Positions 48,566 to 63,119 of a DNA stretch of 64,000 nucleotides are shown one piece after another (position 1 is the first letter of the stretch; every line of letters begins with the position of its first letter). The position numbers and the translations under genes were made by a program. The stretch comes from Acestrorhynchus altus (lineage: Eukaryota > Chordata > Actinopteri > Characiformes > Acestrorhynchidae), in the NCBI GenBank assembly GCA_034509495.1, contig CM067506.1:25162420-25226419 (forward strand), read 5' to 3'. The notes under the pieces are model-generated. The model made no database searches, had not been told where the DNA came from, and saw only the letters and a program-made list of their open reading frames with translations.

Positions 48566-51500
48566 TACAATAGTGCCCTTAAACATGGTCAACTCTAAAA
48601 ATAAAATTTTGTCTTTGAAATTTTCCCTTACCAATTGAAGAACTTGTGCTACAAACATAACTATCACAAAGGGGAGGGGTGGAGTGTCTTATACAAAGAG
48701 GGACTACTTCCAATGTGATTGGATGAAAATGCAAATGGATATTAGTAATACAGCTAAACTCTCATATTTAGTAGTGAGCCACTGATACCTTGGCAACAGT
48801 AGGATATATTCTTGCTTCAAACACAGAGACATTCATTGTTAAACAGCCTTGTGAGACAGGAATAGTGCACCAGAGTGTGTGTTTAGAAAAAGTAGGACCA
48901 CTGGTTGCAGGACCTCATTAACATAACATTGGACTGTTAAAGTGCCTGTAATAAAGACCAAAGGTGATACAGCATCATATGAAATTGCACATCATGACAC
49001 CAGACCTTGGTTGTCTCCACCAAGAAAAAAGCAGGACTCCTTATTGCAATGACACCAGTGCAATAATTCAGATGATTCAGATGATTCCTTCTGGGTGCAA
49101 CAATTATTTTCATAATGAGTAGGATTCTGCAAGACATAAATGTATATCTGAATTGCATATTGTAAAACTGATACACACAAAATCTCTGCAGTGTCTCTAT
49201 CAGCCTTTGGCCAGTGTGGGGCCTGACCCAGGAAATGTGTCTGTAGTGGTGAGAACACCTTTCACTCTCACTCTGAATGTCAACCCAACAAACAGCAATA
49301 GCACTTTGTGCAGGTAAGATTTAAACTATTACTAAACACTACTTTGGCAGAAGAGTTGTATTTTATTATTTAACTTATATATTTCCTCTAAAACCTTAAA
49401 CTTTAGCTTTAATTTAAAATGCATTAGAGTACCCCAGTTAAAACCATGCTCTCTTTGTTCTTGAGTGCAAATCCGTTTTTCCATTTGGGCAGATTACGTT
49501 AGCATCCACTTCAATAAATCACAGCTCAAGACAGCCTCATTCCATTTGTGTGGCCTGAAGGACCTTGACATAGACTAAATATACAGCCTTTATAGCTGAA
49601 GATTCCATTTGCAATCTCTCAAACTACATACAACATACTGTGTCAGCGTGTGACCTGACTTTAGGTCCTGAGTGCTGGCCTTTAGAGGATATCTCACTTG
49701 CTATTGATCTCTCTGCCTTTTGGGGTTAATAGGAGTTGACACTTCAATAATAAAGAAAAGAGCCATTAAGACATCAAAGTTGCAAGTATCAGTAGAAACC
49801 TCAACCAGCATGTTAAACATGAAGAGTAAGAGGACGTATTTATAAGCAATCTGGGTCACAGAGTCATCAGGACTGAGGCTTTTCATTTGGGGTCATTATT
49901 AAACGAGTGGTAGGGTATCTGGTTGCGTAACACGAGGTGCTATGTCTTTCCACCCTTCTTCCCCAGGCTAGGGTATAGTCATGGACTCCTTACAGATCAA
50001 TAGTGAGGTCCCTTTCCAGACTGAGCCATTATTGACTAATCCTCCTCCCCCAACGAACATGCTGGCTGGTATGTCATCCCCAGGCCAATCAATAAAGTCT
50101 TGTAGTGCATTTTGGGGATGAAACTGAAGATGTAAAATGTAGCTGAGACTTGTAGTTCCACCTGTTCTGCTCTAGATGGCTCCCTCAAGCCTCTTTCACA
50201 CTATTTGTAACAATAAATAACATCCTACAAAAGACTGGAATGACCAAGCTTTGCTTACTTGCCATTTTCAGATGTGCATGCTGAAACAGCAGTTCACAGA
50301 ATACACTTTCCAATTAACAAAATTGTTTATTACTGATTCAGTACTAGACATTTGTACTTTAATTGAAGTAATTGTATAAATCTGGGGGTTATGCTGTTAC
50401 TTGAGCAACATTATACACATGGTATGTGTACTTTTAGTCAAGTACAGAATGTACGTTGTAAACTCTCTATGTAAGGAAAAAACACATGGGCTGCAACCAG
50501 GCTAGTAAATACTTTTTTTCACACTTATTTTTTTTATTAATTGTACATTTACCAGGTTAGATTTTCACCTTATAAATAAAAACAAGAATGCAAAACTTCT
50601 CTTTTACCAAGTACAGCAAACAATGATACAAAAATTAATGCATTTTTTACACTCTGTATAACCAGAAAGGGTTTGACCATATAACCTTCTTTATTTCAGT
50701 GTATATGCATGTTTCTATTTAAAATACAGTACAGATATTGTCATGTTTACCTGTCATTTCAGTTTGAGCCACTTATTTGAAGAAGCAGGACATTACTCCC
50801 TTTGGGTAAGGCCTGGAGATGCAGACCCTTCATTCAATGTGATTTGTTTTATTCAAGTCGATGAGTTACCACATGATACTTATCTGCGTAAGTGCACACT
50901 AATTCAATTACTTTACCAATGGAATATCTCTTTAACATTAAAACTTATTTGTATGCTTGAAGAATGATAAGTGCATGACAATATACACTAAATGTCCAAA
51001 TGGTTGTTAACACCCTTTTTGATGAAGGCATTCAACAATGTTAATCTGCATCCTTTGCTAACATGCAAGTACAGACAACAAACTTGTCGAGTTCATATAG
51101 AGAAGTATTGCCAATTGAATAGAACTCTCTGGAGCAGATAACATGAAATTATTAACACAATGCCTAATGCTATACATTGAGCTGTGAAGCAGTGGAACTG
51201 TTCTCTGGAATGATGGTGCTCAATCCAGTACTTTTGGTATGAGTTGGAAAGTTGGGGATCAGGTGGTGTGGTGATCATCCCACATCCTGACCTCATTAAT
51301 GTTTCTTGTCACTGAATGCAATCAAATCCTCGTAACAATGCTCCAAAATCTAGGAGAAAGCCTTGCCTGGACAGTAGAGAGGGTGATTCCAACAAACACA
51401 GGATCAGCTCCTGATACACTTGATTTGGGAGGAAACGAATGAGCAGGTTTCCCAATACTTATGTCCATGTACTGTATGTTTGCATTTCCAATTAGCATCT

Positions 51501-54500
51501 GTAAAGTTCATTAGTGTTATACAGTGTCATACAGTGTTATTCTCTTCTTCATAAGTTTTTTTAGCTTTCATTTCTGGCTTTGCCTTAGAGAATTAAAACT
51601 TGCATGTCTGTCATACATAGCACACAATTGCAGGAACATAGCAGTAATTTAAAAGCAACCTATAGTGTCACTTCTGCATCATGTCGAACTTCTTCCCACT
51701 AATCCCTGTGATTCAATCAAACCAAAGATTCACTTTGATCCCCCTAAACCCTTAATTGAGTCAGCAGAAAGAAAACATGTCTTGTGATCTGAACTTCTAT
51801 AGAGAAGTGCTTCTCTTGCATCCCATGGGCTGGGTACGTGCGGTATTGATTCAATAATCTACCCCTTTCTTCAAAAACAGCACAAAGAAAAGCTTTTCTG
51901 CCATGTTTGTTTTGGAGGATGCCCCATGAGGGGAGCATTGTGAGAAATACATTAGAGGAGCATGGAGGATTAAGGCATAATGGGATTTTGAAAGTGGCAT
52001 GCTCCATAATGTAGAGGCTACTTTACAATAGTGCAGATTATGTTGTAGATCTGACTTTAAAGGCCAAGTAACCATTATCCGTTAGATATATGGCCAGTAT
52101 AACTAAACTGCAGGCTTCATGATGACCGTCCATTAGCTGCGCTGTCCGGTGATTATATACAGGCTCCAGTGGGCTCTCACAGCTTAAGTAATGGGCCTGG
52201 TGATCAGCAGGCTGGAGGCAAGCAGGAGCTGACCGATGCATATTCAATATAAGGTTTAGACTGAATAGAGATGCCAAGCTCACACAGTATTTATATGCAA
52301 ACTGTTTTTATAGCACACTATCATTTACTTTTTAGTCTCTAAAAAAATCATTACACAAGATTAAATATTATTTAATCGTGTTAGTACTTAGGAAGATCAT
52401 GAACATTATGAGAAGATTAGCTTTGATCTAACCTGTTACCATTAGCTTTCTGTGGGGTGCATTTACTGAATATTAGCTGAGATATTAGAGATTAACAATG
52501 GTTATGGACTTTTCTTTTCAATAAGCAATGCTGCATAGTCCAAGATTAGTCTTAATATCTACCTAATTATGTAAACTCCCTCCACAAAAAATGTGTTGTG
52601 TGTTACAAATACCTGTGTGGAAGGATTCATAAATTCATTCATAGTCTGTTAGTTTGATGTGTGGAAAATGGGTCACGCAGCCGATACTAATGATTGGCAA
52701 AAAAGTGTGTGATGGCAATAGCTGAATATGCAGGTGTATCAAAGCCTATGATCATGCAGGTCTACCAACAGTATCAAAAATACCAGTCTACAGAATTGTT
52801 GGCAAAAGATGAAACTAACAGATAAGGACTGCTGGTGTGTTTTACGGTCAGGTTTGCTTCTAGTAGTCAACACAGGTCCTTCAAAACCTATTAGTGAAAG
52901 AACACTCCACAGAGAATGGGATACAAAAACATATGAAGCAAAGTGGCATGCAAGTGTCGTTTGCTCCCTTTGCTCCCATATAGTACATGTTCTACTTAGG
53001 GGATATGATTTTAAAATCAATATCAAAAGAAGTGTCCAAACCTTTGACTGGTTCTGTAATAACTAGTACTACTAGTTTATATCTTATTATGAAGAGAGTA
53101 TTTAAAGAGGTTTTAAAGATATACTAATCTGAAGGTAAAATACATACAGTTCAGAAACTGATTATATGATTTTGTGCTGTGTATGATATGCTAACATTAT
53201 GGTCCAATTCTGTTAACCCTACTCAACTCAATTTAACTTAATGGTCACTGTCACGTACCTGTCCTGTTCATCTCTGGTCTTGTCTCTGTTTTTCCCACAT
53301 GCTTCTTAGCACGTGTCTCATTTTGGTCTTGTTTCAGCCCATTCCCAGCTGTGTCTGATTTGTAACCCTGCCCCTTCGTAATCATGTCCCAGCTGTGAAT
53401 GTTCATTGTGTGTATATGATCCCTGGTGTCAGTTAGTCCTTGTGAGTCTACTGGTTTATCTGGTTATGTCTAGTGGTTTTTCTGTTATCTGGTTACCTAT
53501 TTATCTAGTTTTCTGTATTCCTGTTATCAGTCATTAAAACCCCTGCGTTTACTTTCGCTTCCTCCTATGTCTGTTAAGTTCAGCGTTTTTTGTGGTAACA
53601 GAGATTTTTAATTATTGTCATGTTTTTTTTCCATTCCATGAAAATATAATTGTTAGAGCATTGTCTAAAATGTAGTAAATCTGTATTTTTATTGCAGCAA
53701 TTTGATGGAGAAAAAACGTTGAAAATATGGATACAATACCTGTTAAAGGTATAAATAGAGAGGTCTACCTTCTGGATGTTAAAGGAACATTAAAGTGACT
53801 TTGTATCTAAATATTTAGATATTCAAAATAGGTTGGTTTTTCATGTGGACATCCTTAAGATATGTTCCTGGTTGCAGCAGTATCATTACTTACTTCCATT
53901 TGTATGTAGATATTGTGTAGCATTTAAACATACACATACAATAAACAGTTTGCGTTGATTCATTTCAAAGGCACAACACAGCAGTTTTTCAACCCAGTCA
54001 TCACTATAGAGTTTCAGTGTCATGGTGTGAATTCATACATTGATTGAAAGGTCATTTCCATGTTTGTTTTTCCAAACAATCCCCCCCTTTGTACCTTTGG
54101 TGGTTGCCAGTATTGCATCTTTCCTTCTGGATCCTTTATCATGGATGACACCTCCTCGCAGCTCATGTCATGTTTTTCATCATATACTGTGAAAATATGC
54201 CTTTGTGCATTGTGTTATTGGTGATCCAAGGTTTCGATTACATAAATTGATTTTACTCTGACAGGCTGGTTTCATGTTATGTAAAGGGGAAGTGGTGGGT
54301 TCTTGAGAACTCCCCTATGGAACAGAGTGATGGAGTTTCTGCTTGGCCTGTGATAAAGTGGAGCTAGAAAAATGTAAGAGGAACAAAAAGGCTGTAATGT
54401 GATCATTCCATCCCAAAGCATAGAATGAAATGTATAAACTTTACAGTATGCATGAAAACACTTCAGTTCAATCAGTGTTCTTCATGACCTCTGCTGATGG

Positions 54501-56555
54501 AAGCTGGATAGTGAAAGGGAATTAGCATTCACATGTTGTCATACACAGTACTAAGCCTACTTAACTTTCAGTGCAAAATAAGTCTAAATGTTTAAACATT
54601 TAGCAGCTGCTTGCCATCAACACCTGGAGTCTGAGAGACCAAAATTGGCCATGTTCTCTCTCATGGATAGATGGCACTCTCTCCCCACCTCACACTGGCA
54701 TTTGTGAGCCATTGTATAGGAGCTGGAGAAACAACACTTACCCATTGTTTCTACAGCTTGATCTGAGTACACCTGTGGTAAATTCAGTTGATTGGACATG
54801 ATTTGGATGGGCACAGGCCTGTTTGAATAAGGTCCCATAGTAAACAGTGCATGTCAGAAGTCAAACCAAGCCATGGAGTCTACAGAATTGACTGTAGACC
54901 TCCGAGACAGGATTGTATTGAGACACAGATCTGGGGAAGGGTACAGAAAAGTTTCTGTGGCGTTGAAGGTCCCAATGAGCACAGTAGCCTCCATAATCCG
55001 TGACCAAGGACCCAATGGTCACTCTGACTGAGCTCCAAAGTTTCTCTGTGGAGGGAGGAGATCCTTCCAGAAGGAAAACCATTTCTGCTGCATTTCAATG
55101 AGGCCTGTCTGGTAGAGTGGTCAGACAAAAGCCACTCCTCAGTAAAACATCCCACCTGGAGATTGCCAAAAGGCACCTAAAGGACTCTCAGACGATGAGA
55201 AAAAAATATTGAACTTTTTGTACTGAAACGCCAAGCATCATGTCTGGAGGGAACCAGGCACTACTCTTTACCTAGCTGATACCATTCCTTCAGAGAATTA
55301 TGGTGGTGGCAGCATCATGCTGTGGCTATGTTTTTCTGCAGCAGGAACTGGGAAACTAGTCAGGGTCAAGGGACAGATGACTGCAATGATGTACAGAGAC
55401 GTCCTTGGTGATAACCTGTTCAAGAGTGCTCTGACTGAGACAGGAACAAATGTTTATCATCCAAAAGGACAATGATTTTAAGCACACAGCCAACATAACA
55501 AAAGAGTGGCTTCAGGACAACTCTGTGAATGTCTGTCAGAAACTTCGCAAAAACAGGTGTGCCAAGATGGTGGCATCATTCTTAAAAAGAATTGAGGCTG
55601 TAATTACTGTAAGGTGCCTCAACAAGGTATTGAGTAAAGGCTGTGATTACGTATGTATATGTTATATATTTGTGCTTTATTGTCTTATAAATTTGCAATG
55701 ATTTCTAACAAATTTTTCTCATTTTGTCATTGTGGGGATTATGTGTCAAATTTTGAGGGGAAAATGAATTGAATCAATTTTGAAATAGAGCTGTAACATA
55801 ACAAAATGTGCAAGAATTAAGTGCTGTGAATACTTTCCAGATGTGTATTTACTTTGTTGTTCATTTTTACAAATTTTATAAGATTCATGGATAATACCTG
55901 ATGATGGTCAATACATCTTTACTCTTCAAATTTCTGAAAAAAAGTGTAAAGGCTGTTGTTATGAAATTCTCATACTTGCAACTGCATCTGAAACATTCAA
56001 TATTGATGTTCCTTTTTCTAGCTCTGCTGGTGGCGATCCTGGTTCTGGTACTTGTAGCCCTTCTGGGGGTCACAGTGCCTCTTCTCTCCAAGTAAAGATG
56101 TTTCCTCTTTTTGTATGCAAGCTCTTGATCTTTTTCATTTGTTTTTAGTTACTACAATGTGTTACAACTAAGACGATCAAAACAGTTGCATGTATAAAGT
56201 CATTTTTCGTACTATGACTACCAGTCCTTATCTAGTGGTTCTGGGATCCAGAACTATAACTGGCTTGCATGTTGTAGTAACACAGTTAACCTCAAGAAGA
56301 GCTTGTTAGTTAGATCCAAACCATCTGATACTGTTGTTGTGAGGCATTAATATATATATATATATATATATATAACACATCTCACAGTGCAGGACACAGT
56401 TTAAAAACCACAGTGATCCTGATTACCAGGCAGTCCAGCACTATGTGAAGATCATACAGTCTTTTACTTGTCATGTCAACAATCAGTGGAGAATAAAACG
56501 GGTGTATCTCACCAAAGAGTTCATAGCAAGGTTATGTACTCAGGACATATGAGAT

Positions 56556-56592
<37 letters not shown>

Positions 56593-56694
56593 AAACTGTC
56601 TTCAGTCCTCTGTTTAGTCAGCAGATAACACACAGACATAAAACCCTCCCACTGTCTACTCAGTAAACGTACACCTCCTCACACCTCCCCACTA

Positions 56695-56733
<39 letters not shown>

Positions 56734-57853
56734 TATTTGTTTTTTTGTTGTTTTTCTCAAAATATTCTAATGGTGACTTGTGATGCAGTATCATGAATTG
56801 AATTGTGGCTTGTTATACCCTTAGTATCTAGACAAAGATGTGCAAATGTATACACACACAGCACGTACTGCCACAGAATATGACTCTTTGGAGCATGATG
56901 AACATAAACCTTGGCATAAACCTATTGGCATAAGTTCATGCCCAGAACTGAGCTATGGGCCAGTGAAACTGTGTTCTCTGGAATGATGGTGATCCATCTA
57001 GTAGATTTTGGAAGACTTGGTAATGAGTGTGGTGATTATCTAACACAATGACTGGATTATCACTAACTGACTGATCAACAATTTGTTGCGGAATGCAATC
57101 AAATTCACAGCAATGCTCCAAAATCTAGTATAAAGTCTTCAGGACAGTGCAGAGCATATTATCTAACAAAAGTAGGATAAACATTTTAATAACTTTAATT
57201 TCAGAAGAACAATGAATGAGGTGTCCTAAAACGTTTGTCTATGAAGTGTACTGATGTAATCAGTTTGTGTTATTTGGGAAATGCAACCACTTTTGATGCC
57301 ATCAGTTATTGCTATTGTTATGCTATGTGTTTCTACAACAAGTCAAGTCAAGTTGTTTGTTTGTTTGTTTGTTTGGTTGGTTGGTTGGTTGGTTGGTTGG
57401 ATGATTTGTTTACTGACTCTAATGATTTTGTCTGTTCAACCCAAAATGAATTGTAGTGTGCCTGGTCTATTTTTTTTTATTAGCCTGGCCAGTAGCACTA
57501 CATTTAGGGGTTGGAAGAACCAGAGCAGGAAGAGGTTTGTGCTAATTCCTCTGTGATGGATCTCTCTGCCAGCACAAGGCCATATGGGAAATGACAACCT
57601 CTTCCCTGGGAAATGAGAGAAACTGTTCATACTCCCCAAATGCATTCAGCCAGTACACAGGCATTTCAGAAGGGCATTGCATATAGTCTGTCAGCTCCAA
57701 ATCAATTATGCCATGATGACTGTCTGATTCTGTCTTAATAGTAATAAAATTATTTTTGGTGTTTTTGGTTTCAGGAAGAGGAAGTTAGTGGGGCTCTATG
57801 ATCAAGACCAAAACTAAATCAACTCGTCTGAAATCATTAGACACGCTCCGAGG
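47537..57853 (+). CDS. hgsnat: HGSNAT-like gene (lysosomal acetyl-CoA:heparan-alpha-glucosaminide N-acetyltransferase), N-terminal exons only
   Basis: Exons 47537-47615, 48309-48403, 49192-49313, 50763-50887 and 56022-56091 join in phase. They give a signal peptide (MESYSPIHIFFFFIFMTG), a luminal domain (LKMDEALLTVQNRM, TSDYCYKCLYQPL, HYSLWVRPGD, FIQVDELPHDTYLP) and a first membrane helix (LLVAILVLVLVALLGVTVPL, about residues 142-161). These match the order in human HGSNAT, and the exon ends before the helix fall at the same site. A further exon ending at 57853 encodes STRLKSLDTLRG, matching human RLRSVDTFRG. HGSNAT acetylates terminal glucosamine of heparan sulfate in lysosomes. The catalytic multi-helix part is not in the window. 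Problem: reading on from 56091 the last exon hits a TAA at 57815-57817, and an intervening exon (human around RETDRLINS) was not found. Orthologue or damaged paralogue is undecided. Confidence 0.8.
48085..48245. mobile_element. MITE with 'aaggttctt' ends
   Basis: 'aaacggttctaccaaagatt' on one side and 'gaaccacaagtggttcttct' on the other, with 'agtaaaggttcttcac' between, resemble a small palindromic element very common in fish. It lies in intron 1 of the HGSNAT-like gene. Non-coding; ends approximate. Confidence 0.5.
48488..48563. repeat. (AT)n microsatellite
   Basis: Uninterrupted AT run of about 38 units in an intron of the HGSNAT-like gene. Confidence 0.98.
50981..51485 (-). mobile_element. 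TIR DNA transposon copy in HGSNAT-like intron
   Basis: Reversed copy of the family at 9735-10160. It includes 'ctctggaatgatggtgctca', 'tgaatgcaatcaaatcctcg' and 'caatgctccaaaatctagga', and ends 'cccaatacttatgtccatgt'. No transposase frame is visible. It lies directly after exon 4 of the HGSNAT-like gene. Confidence 0.65.
52640..53062 (+). mobile_element. Tc1-like relic
   Basis: The right end 'gtccaaacctttgactggtt' followed by 'ctgtaa' is a typical Tc1-family terminal sequence. The left part has 'ggtctaccaacagtatcaaa', with no clear matching end. No reading frame survives. Confidence 0.4.
53249..53600 (+). mobile_element. Possible solo LTR
   Basis: A 352-base block begins TGTCACGTACCTGT and ends TGGTAACA, so it has the TG...CA ends expected of a long terminal repeat. 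It is CT-rich and contains 'cattaaaacccctgcgttta' with an ATTAAA near the right end, as an LTR polyA signal would. I found no flanking target duplication and no retroelement body beside it. Confidence 0.35.
54840..55860 (+). pseudogene. Tc1-type transposase relic
   Basis: The plus strand from about 54873 reads, through several stops and frameshifts, ESTELTVDLRDRIV, VSVALKVPMSTVASIIRDQG (helix-turn-helix region) and, near 55300, GGGSIMLWLCFSAAGTGKLV. FIIQKDNDFKHTANITKEWL (about 55453-55510) then corresponds to the QQDNDPKHKAK catalytic region of the copy at 38 kb. The closing 'gctgtgaatactttccagat' (about 55823-55842) is the usual inner end of such elements. It is much older than the 38 kb copy. 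It lies in the last sequenced intron before the membrane-helix exon of the HGSNAT-like gene. Confidence 0.8.
56349..56732. repeat. Cluster of microsatellites: (AT)n and two (CA)n
   Basis: (AT)n at 56349-56375, (CA)n at 56558-56588 and a second (CA)n at 56699-56732, separated by ordinary AT-rich sequence, all within an intron of the HGSNAT-like gene. Confidence 0.95.
56880..57245 (-). mobile_element. TIR DNA transposon copy (degraded)
   Basis: It contains 'tctctggaatgatggtgatc', 'gaatgcaatcaaattcacag' and 'caatgctccaaaatctagta', matching the copy at 50981-51485 in the same orientation. It is shorter and more diverged. Confidence 0.6.
57353..57400. repeat. (TTTG)n-(TTGG)n tetranucleotide repeat
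   Basis: A run of GTTT units changes to GGTT units, in total about 12 copies. Confidence 0.9.
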
Positions 57854-57859
57854 GTATCG

Positions 57860-60960
<3,101 letters not shown>

Positions 60961-60964
60961 AAAC

Positions 60965-61260
60965 CCTGCTGAAAAACAACCTGACCAGGTCAAGCTGGTT
61001 TAGTTGGTTAACCATCATAGGGTATGCTTTTGTACAGTTGAATGGTTTAGCTGGTGTACGTGCATAACCAGCCTGACAAGCTTTTTAACCAGTACAGTGA
61101 AGCTTGTTGACCATCATGACCAAAGTGGTTGACCATCATGATCATGCTGCTTCATCAGTGTGACCAACCTAGTATGACCAGCTTGACAAATCTGGTCAAC
61201 CAGCTTTTACCAAACTGGTCAATCAGTAGCACCAGCTAATGTTAGTTGCTGATGCTGATG
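60965..61260. repeat. Second copy of the 'gaccagct' repeat
   Basis: It begins 'ctgctgaaaaacaacctgac' and is dense in GACCAGC, GCTGGT and GACCATCATGA words, matching in style the copy at 25440-25790. It has no coding capacity and is likely a palindromic MITE family. Confidence 0.6.
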
Positions 61261-62069
61261 GAACATCAACTCAAATGAAAAATTAGGATATGTTGAGATG
61301 AGTTTAGAGCATCGTTGGAAAACTGGAAAACTGGAAAACTTTTTAACATTTTTCAGGTGCCATCATAAATTTAAACTAAACTGTTAAATTCTGAAGTTGA
61401 TCTGAAGTGAAACATCTTAAAGTGTCAGTCACTTTTGAGCATAGGTCAAAAGTTTATGTGCTATTAATCTTTTTTTTCATACTTTTGTTAATAAATGAAA
61501 GGACTTCACATCTCAGAGATGCAAACAATTGCACATCAGTACAGAAAAAGGTAATCAGTAACTAAATGTTAATGACTAAGTAAAACAGTAGGTTACTTTC
61601 CTCACAAATACACTTGATTTAAAGTATTACCAATTCAGAATCAGTTACAATTTGTAATGAAGTAACAGAGGAAATGGAGTTACATCATCTGCTAATTTCT
61701 AACTGTGGCATTAACAACCAAGAATAATTGGTACATACATAAGCATTTCTTGTCTACATTTGACAAATACTAATACTGTATATGAGGAACCACAACATGA
61801 CAAAATTAGTCTTTCAGATTTGTGTTTGTTAATGGTCTGACTGATGGATAGGATGTGTCCATGCTTTTGTTAGGACAATAGCTTCATTCTTTATAATATC
61901 ATACATGCAAAATATTGTGCAACTTTGAATGAATGGTGTGTTTCCATGAGAGCTAAACCATGATGGAGAGGTACAGAATATGTGTAACAACATTTAATTA
62001 AAATACAAATAAATGAGGATATCAGGGCAGCCCTAGTTATATAATTAAATTTGGTTACTTGCTTTAAAA

Positions 62070-62385
62070 TGGCGCAGTGGATATCGCTGTTGCCTCACAG
62101 CAAGAAGGAAATTTCTGTGTGGAGTTTGCATGTTCTTTCCGTGTTTGTGTAGGTTTTCTCTGGGTACTCCGGTTTCACCCACAGTCCAAAGACATGTGTG
62201 GTAGGTGAATTGGTGACTCTAAAGTGGCCCTTAGTGTGTGTGTGTGTGTGAGCTCTATGATGGAGTAACGCCCTGTCTAGGGTTGTTTCCTTCCCTTGCG
62301 CTCAGAGTTGCCGGCTGGGCACTGGCTCCCCTGTGACCCTATTCAGGAATAAGCGGTATAAAAAAAGAATGGAATGGATGGATGG
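62070..62385 (+). mobile_element. SINE, longer copy with tRNA-like head and ATGG tail
   Basis: The head 'ggcgcagtggatatcgctgt' followed by 'tgcctcacagcaagaaggaa' is the remnant of a tRNA-like promoter part. The body 'gtggagtttgcatgttcttt', 'ccacagtccaaagacatgtg' and 'agagttgccggctgggcact' and the closing ATGG units match the copy at 29397-29668. Confidence 0.8.
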
Positions 62386-62520
62386 CTTTAAAATAACTGA
62401 CTTTTGTTATGAAATGGCTATGTTTATTGCCAGTTTACATGATGATAAATCATATTTAAATTTCTCAAACTATTTTTTCCCCATTATCATTTGGAATCCA
62501 GACTATGACTGCTGTAGACT

Positions 62521-62720
62521 GGGCAGTGGTGGCTCAGTGGTTAGAGTGCTGGGTTATTGATCATGTGGTTGTGGGTTTGAGACTCAGGTTTACTAAGTTG
62601 CCACTGTTGGGTCCTTAAGCAAGGCCTTTACCCTCTGTGTTCAAAGGGCACTGTAGCATTCTGACCTTTTTTTCTATGTGAAGAGAAGAATATGCAATGA
62701 GAAGAATTTCATTGTAATGT
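62521..62720 (+). mobile_element. tRNA-derived SINE
   Basis: It starts 'gggcagtggtggctcagtgg'. The internal RNA polymerase III A box TGGCTCAGTGG is at 62530-62540 and a B-box-like GGTTTGAGACT at 62574-62584 (consensus GGTTCGANNCC). The tRNA-unrelated body 'ttgccactgttgggtcctta' and 'gcaaggcctttaccctctgt' follows. I know this body type from catfish and related fishes. Confidence 0.82.
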
Positions 62721-63119
62721 AAAATGATAATACAATACTAGGATTAATAATAGGATTATGTGTGAGTGCTGTAAAAGATGCAGCAACATTAAAATGGAAG
62801 ATATGCAAACACAATTAGTATATGACAATTACTATATACTATATATATAATTACTACTCTGGGAATTAGAATATTGTGGAAAAACATTCATTTAAGTTTG
62901 ATTAAATTACTGTTCAGATAGTATAAATACCATGTCTTGTTCAGCACACAGCTACAATCATAGGTCATCCTGTTGACTTGACAATTGTCCAGAAGATGAT
63001 CATCTACACTCTCCACAAAGTTATTGAAGTGCTGTATCAAAGCATAGTAATGGAATATTGAAAGGGAAAAATGTGAAGGGAAAAGATACATGAGCAACAG
63101 GGATGCGCAACAGGGATGC

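Noticed and set aside
57487..57545. Possible missing HGSNAT-like exon (LASSTTFRGWKNQSRKRF...)
   Set aside because: It has an acceptor-like TTTATTAG and a weak W-anchored resemblance to the human region, but no good donor in the phase needed, so it was not annotated.
62521..62600. tRNA gene
   Set aside because: The A and B boxes belong to a SINE head; the sequence cannot fold into a proper acceptor stem and continues into the SINE body.
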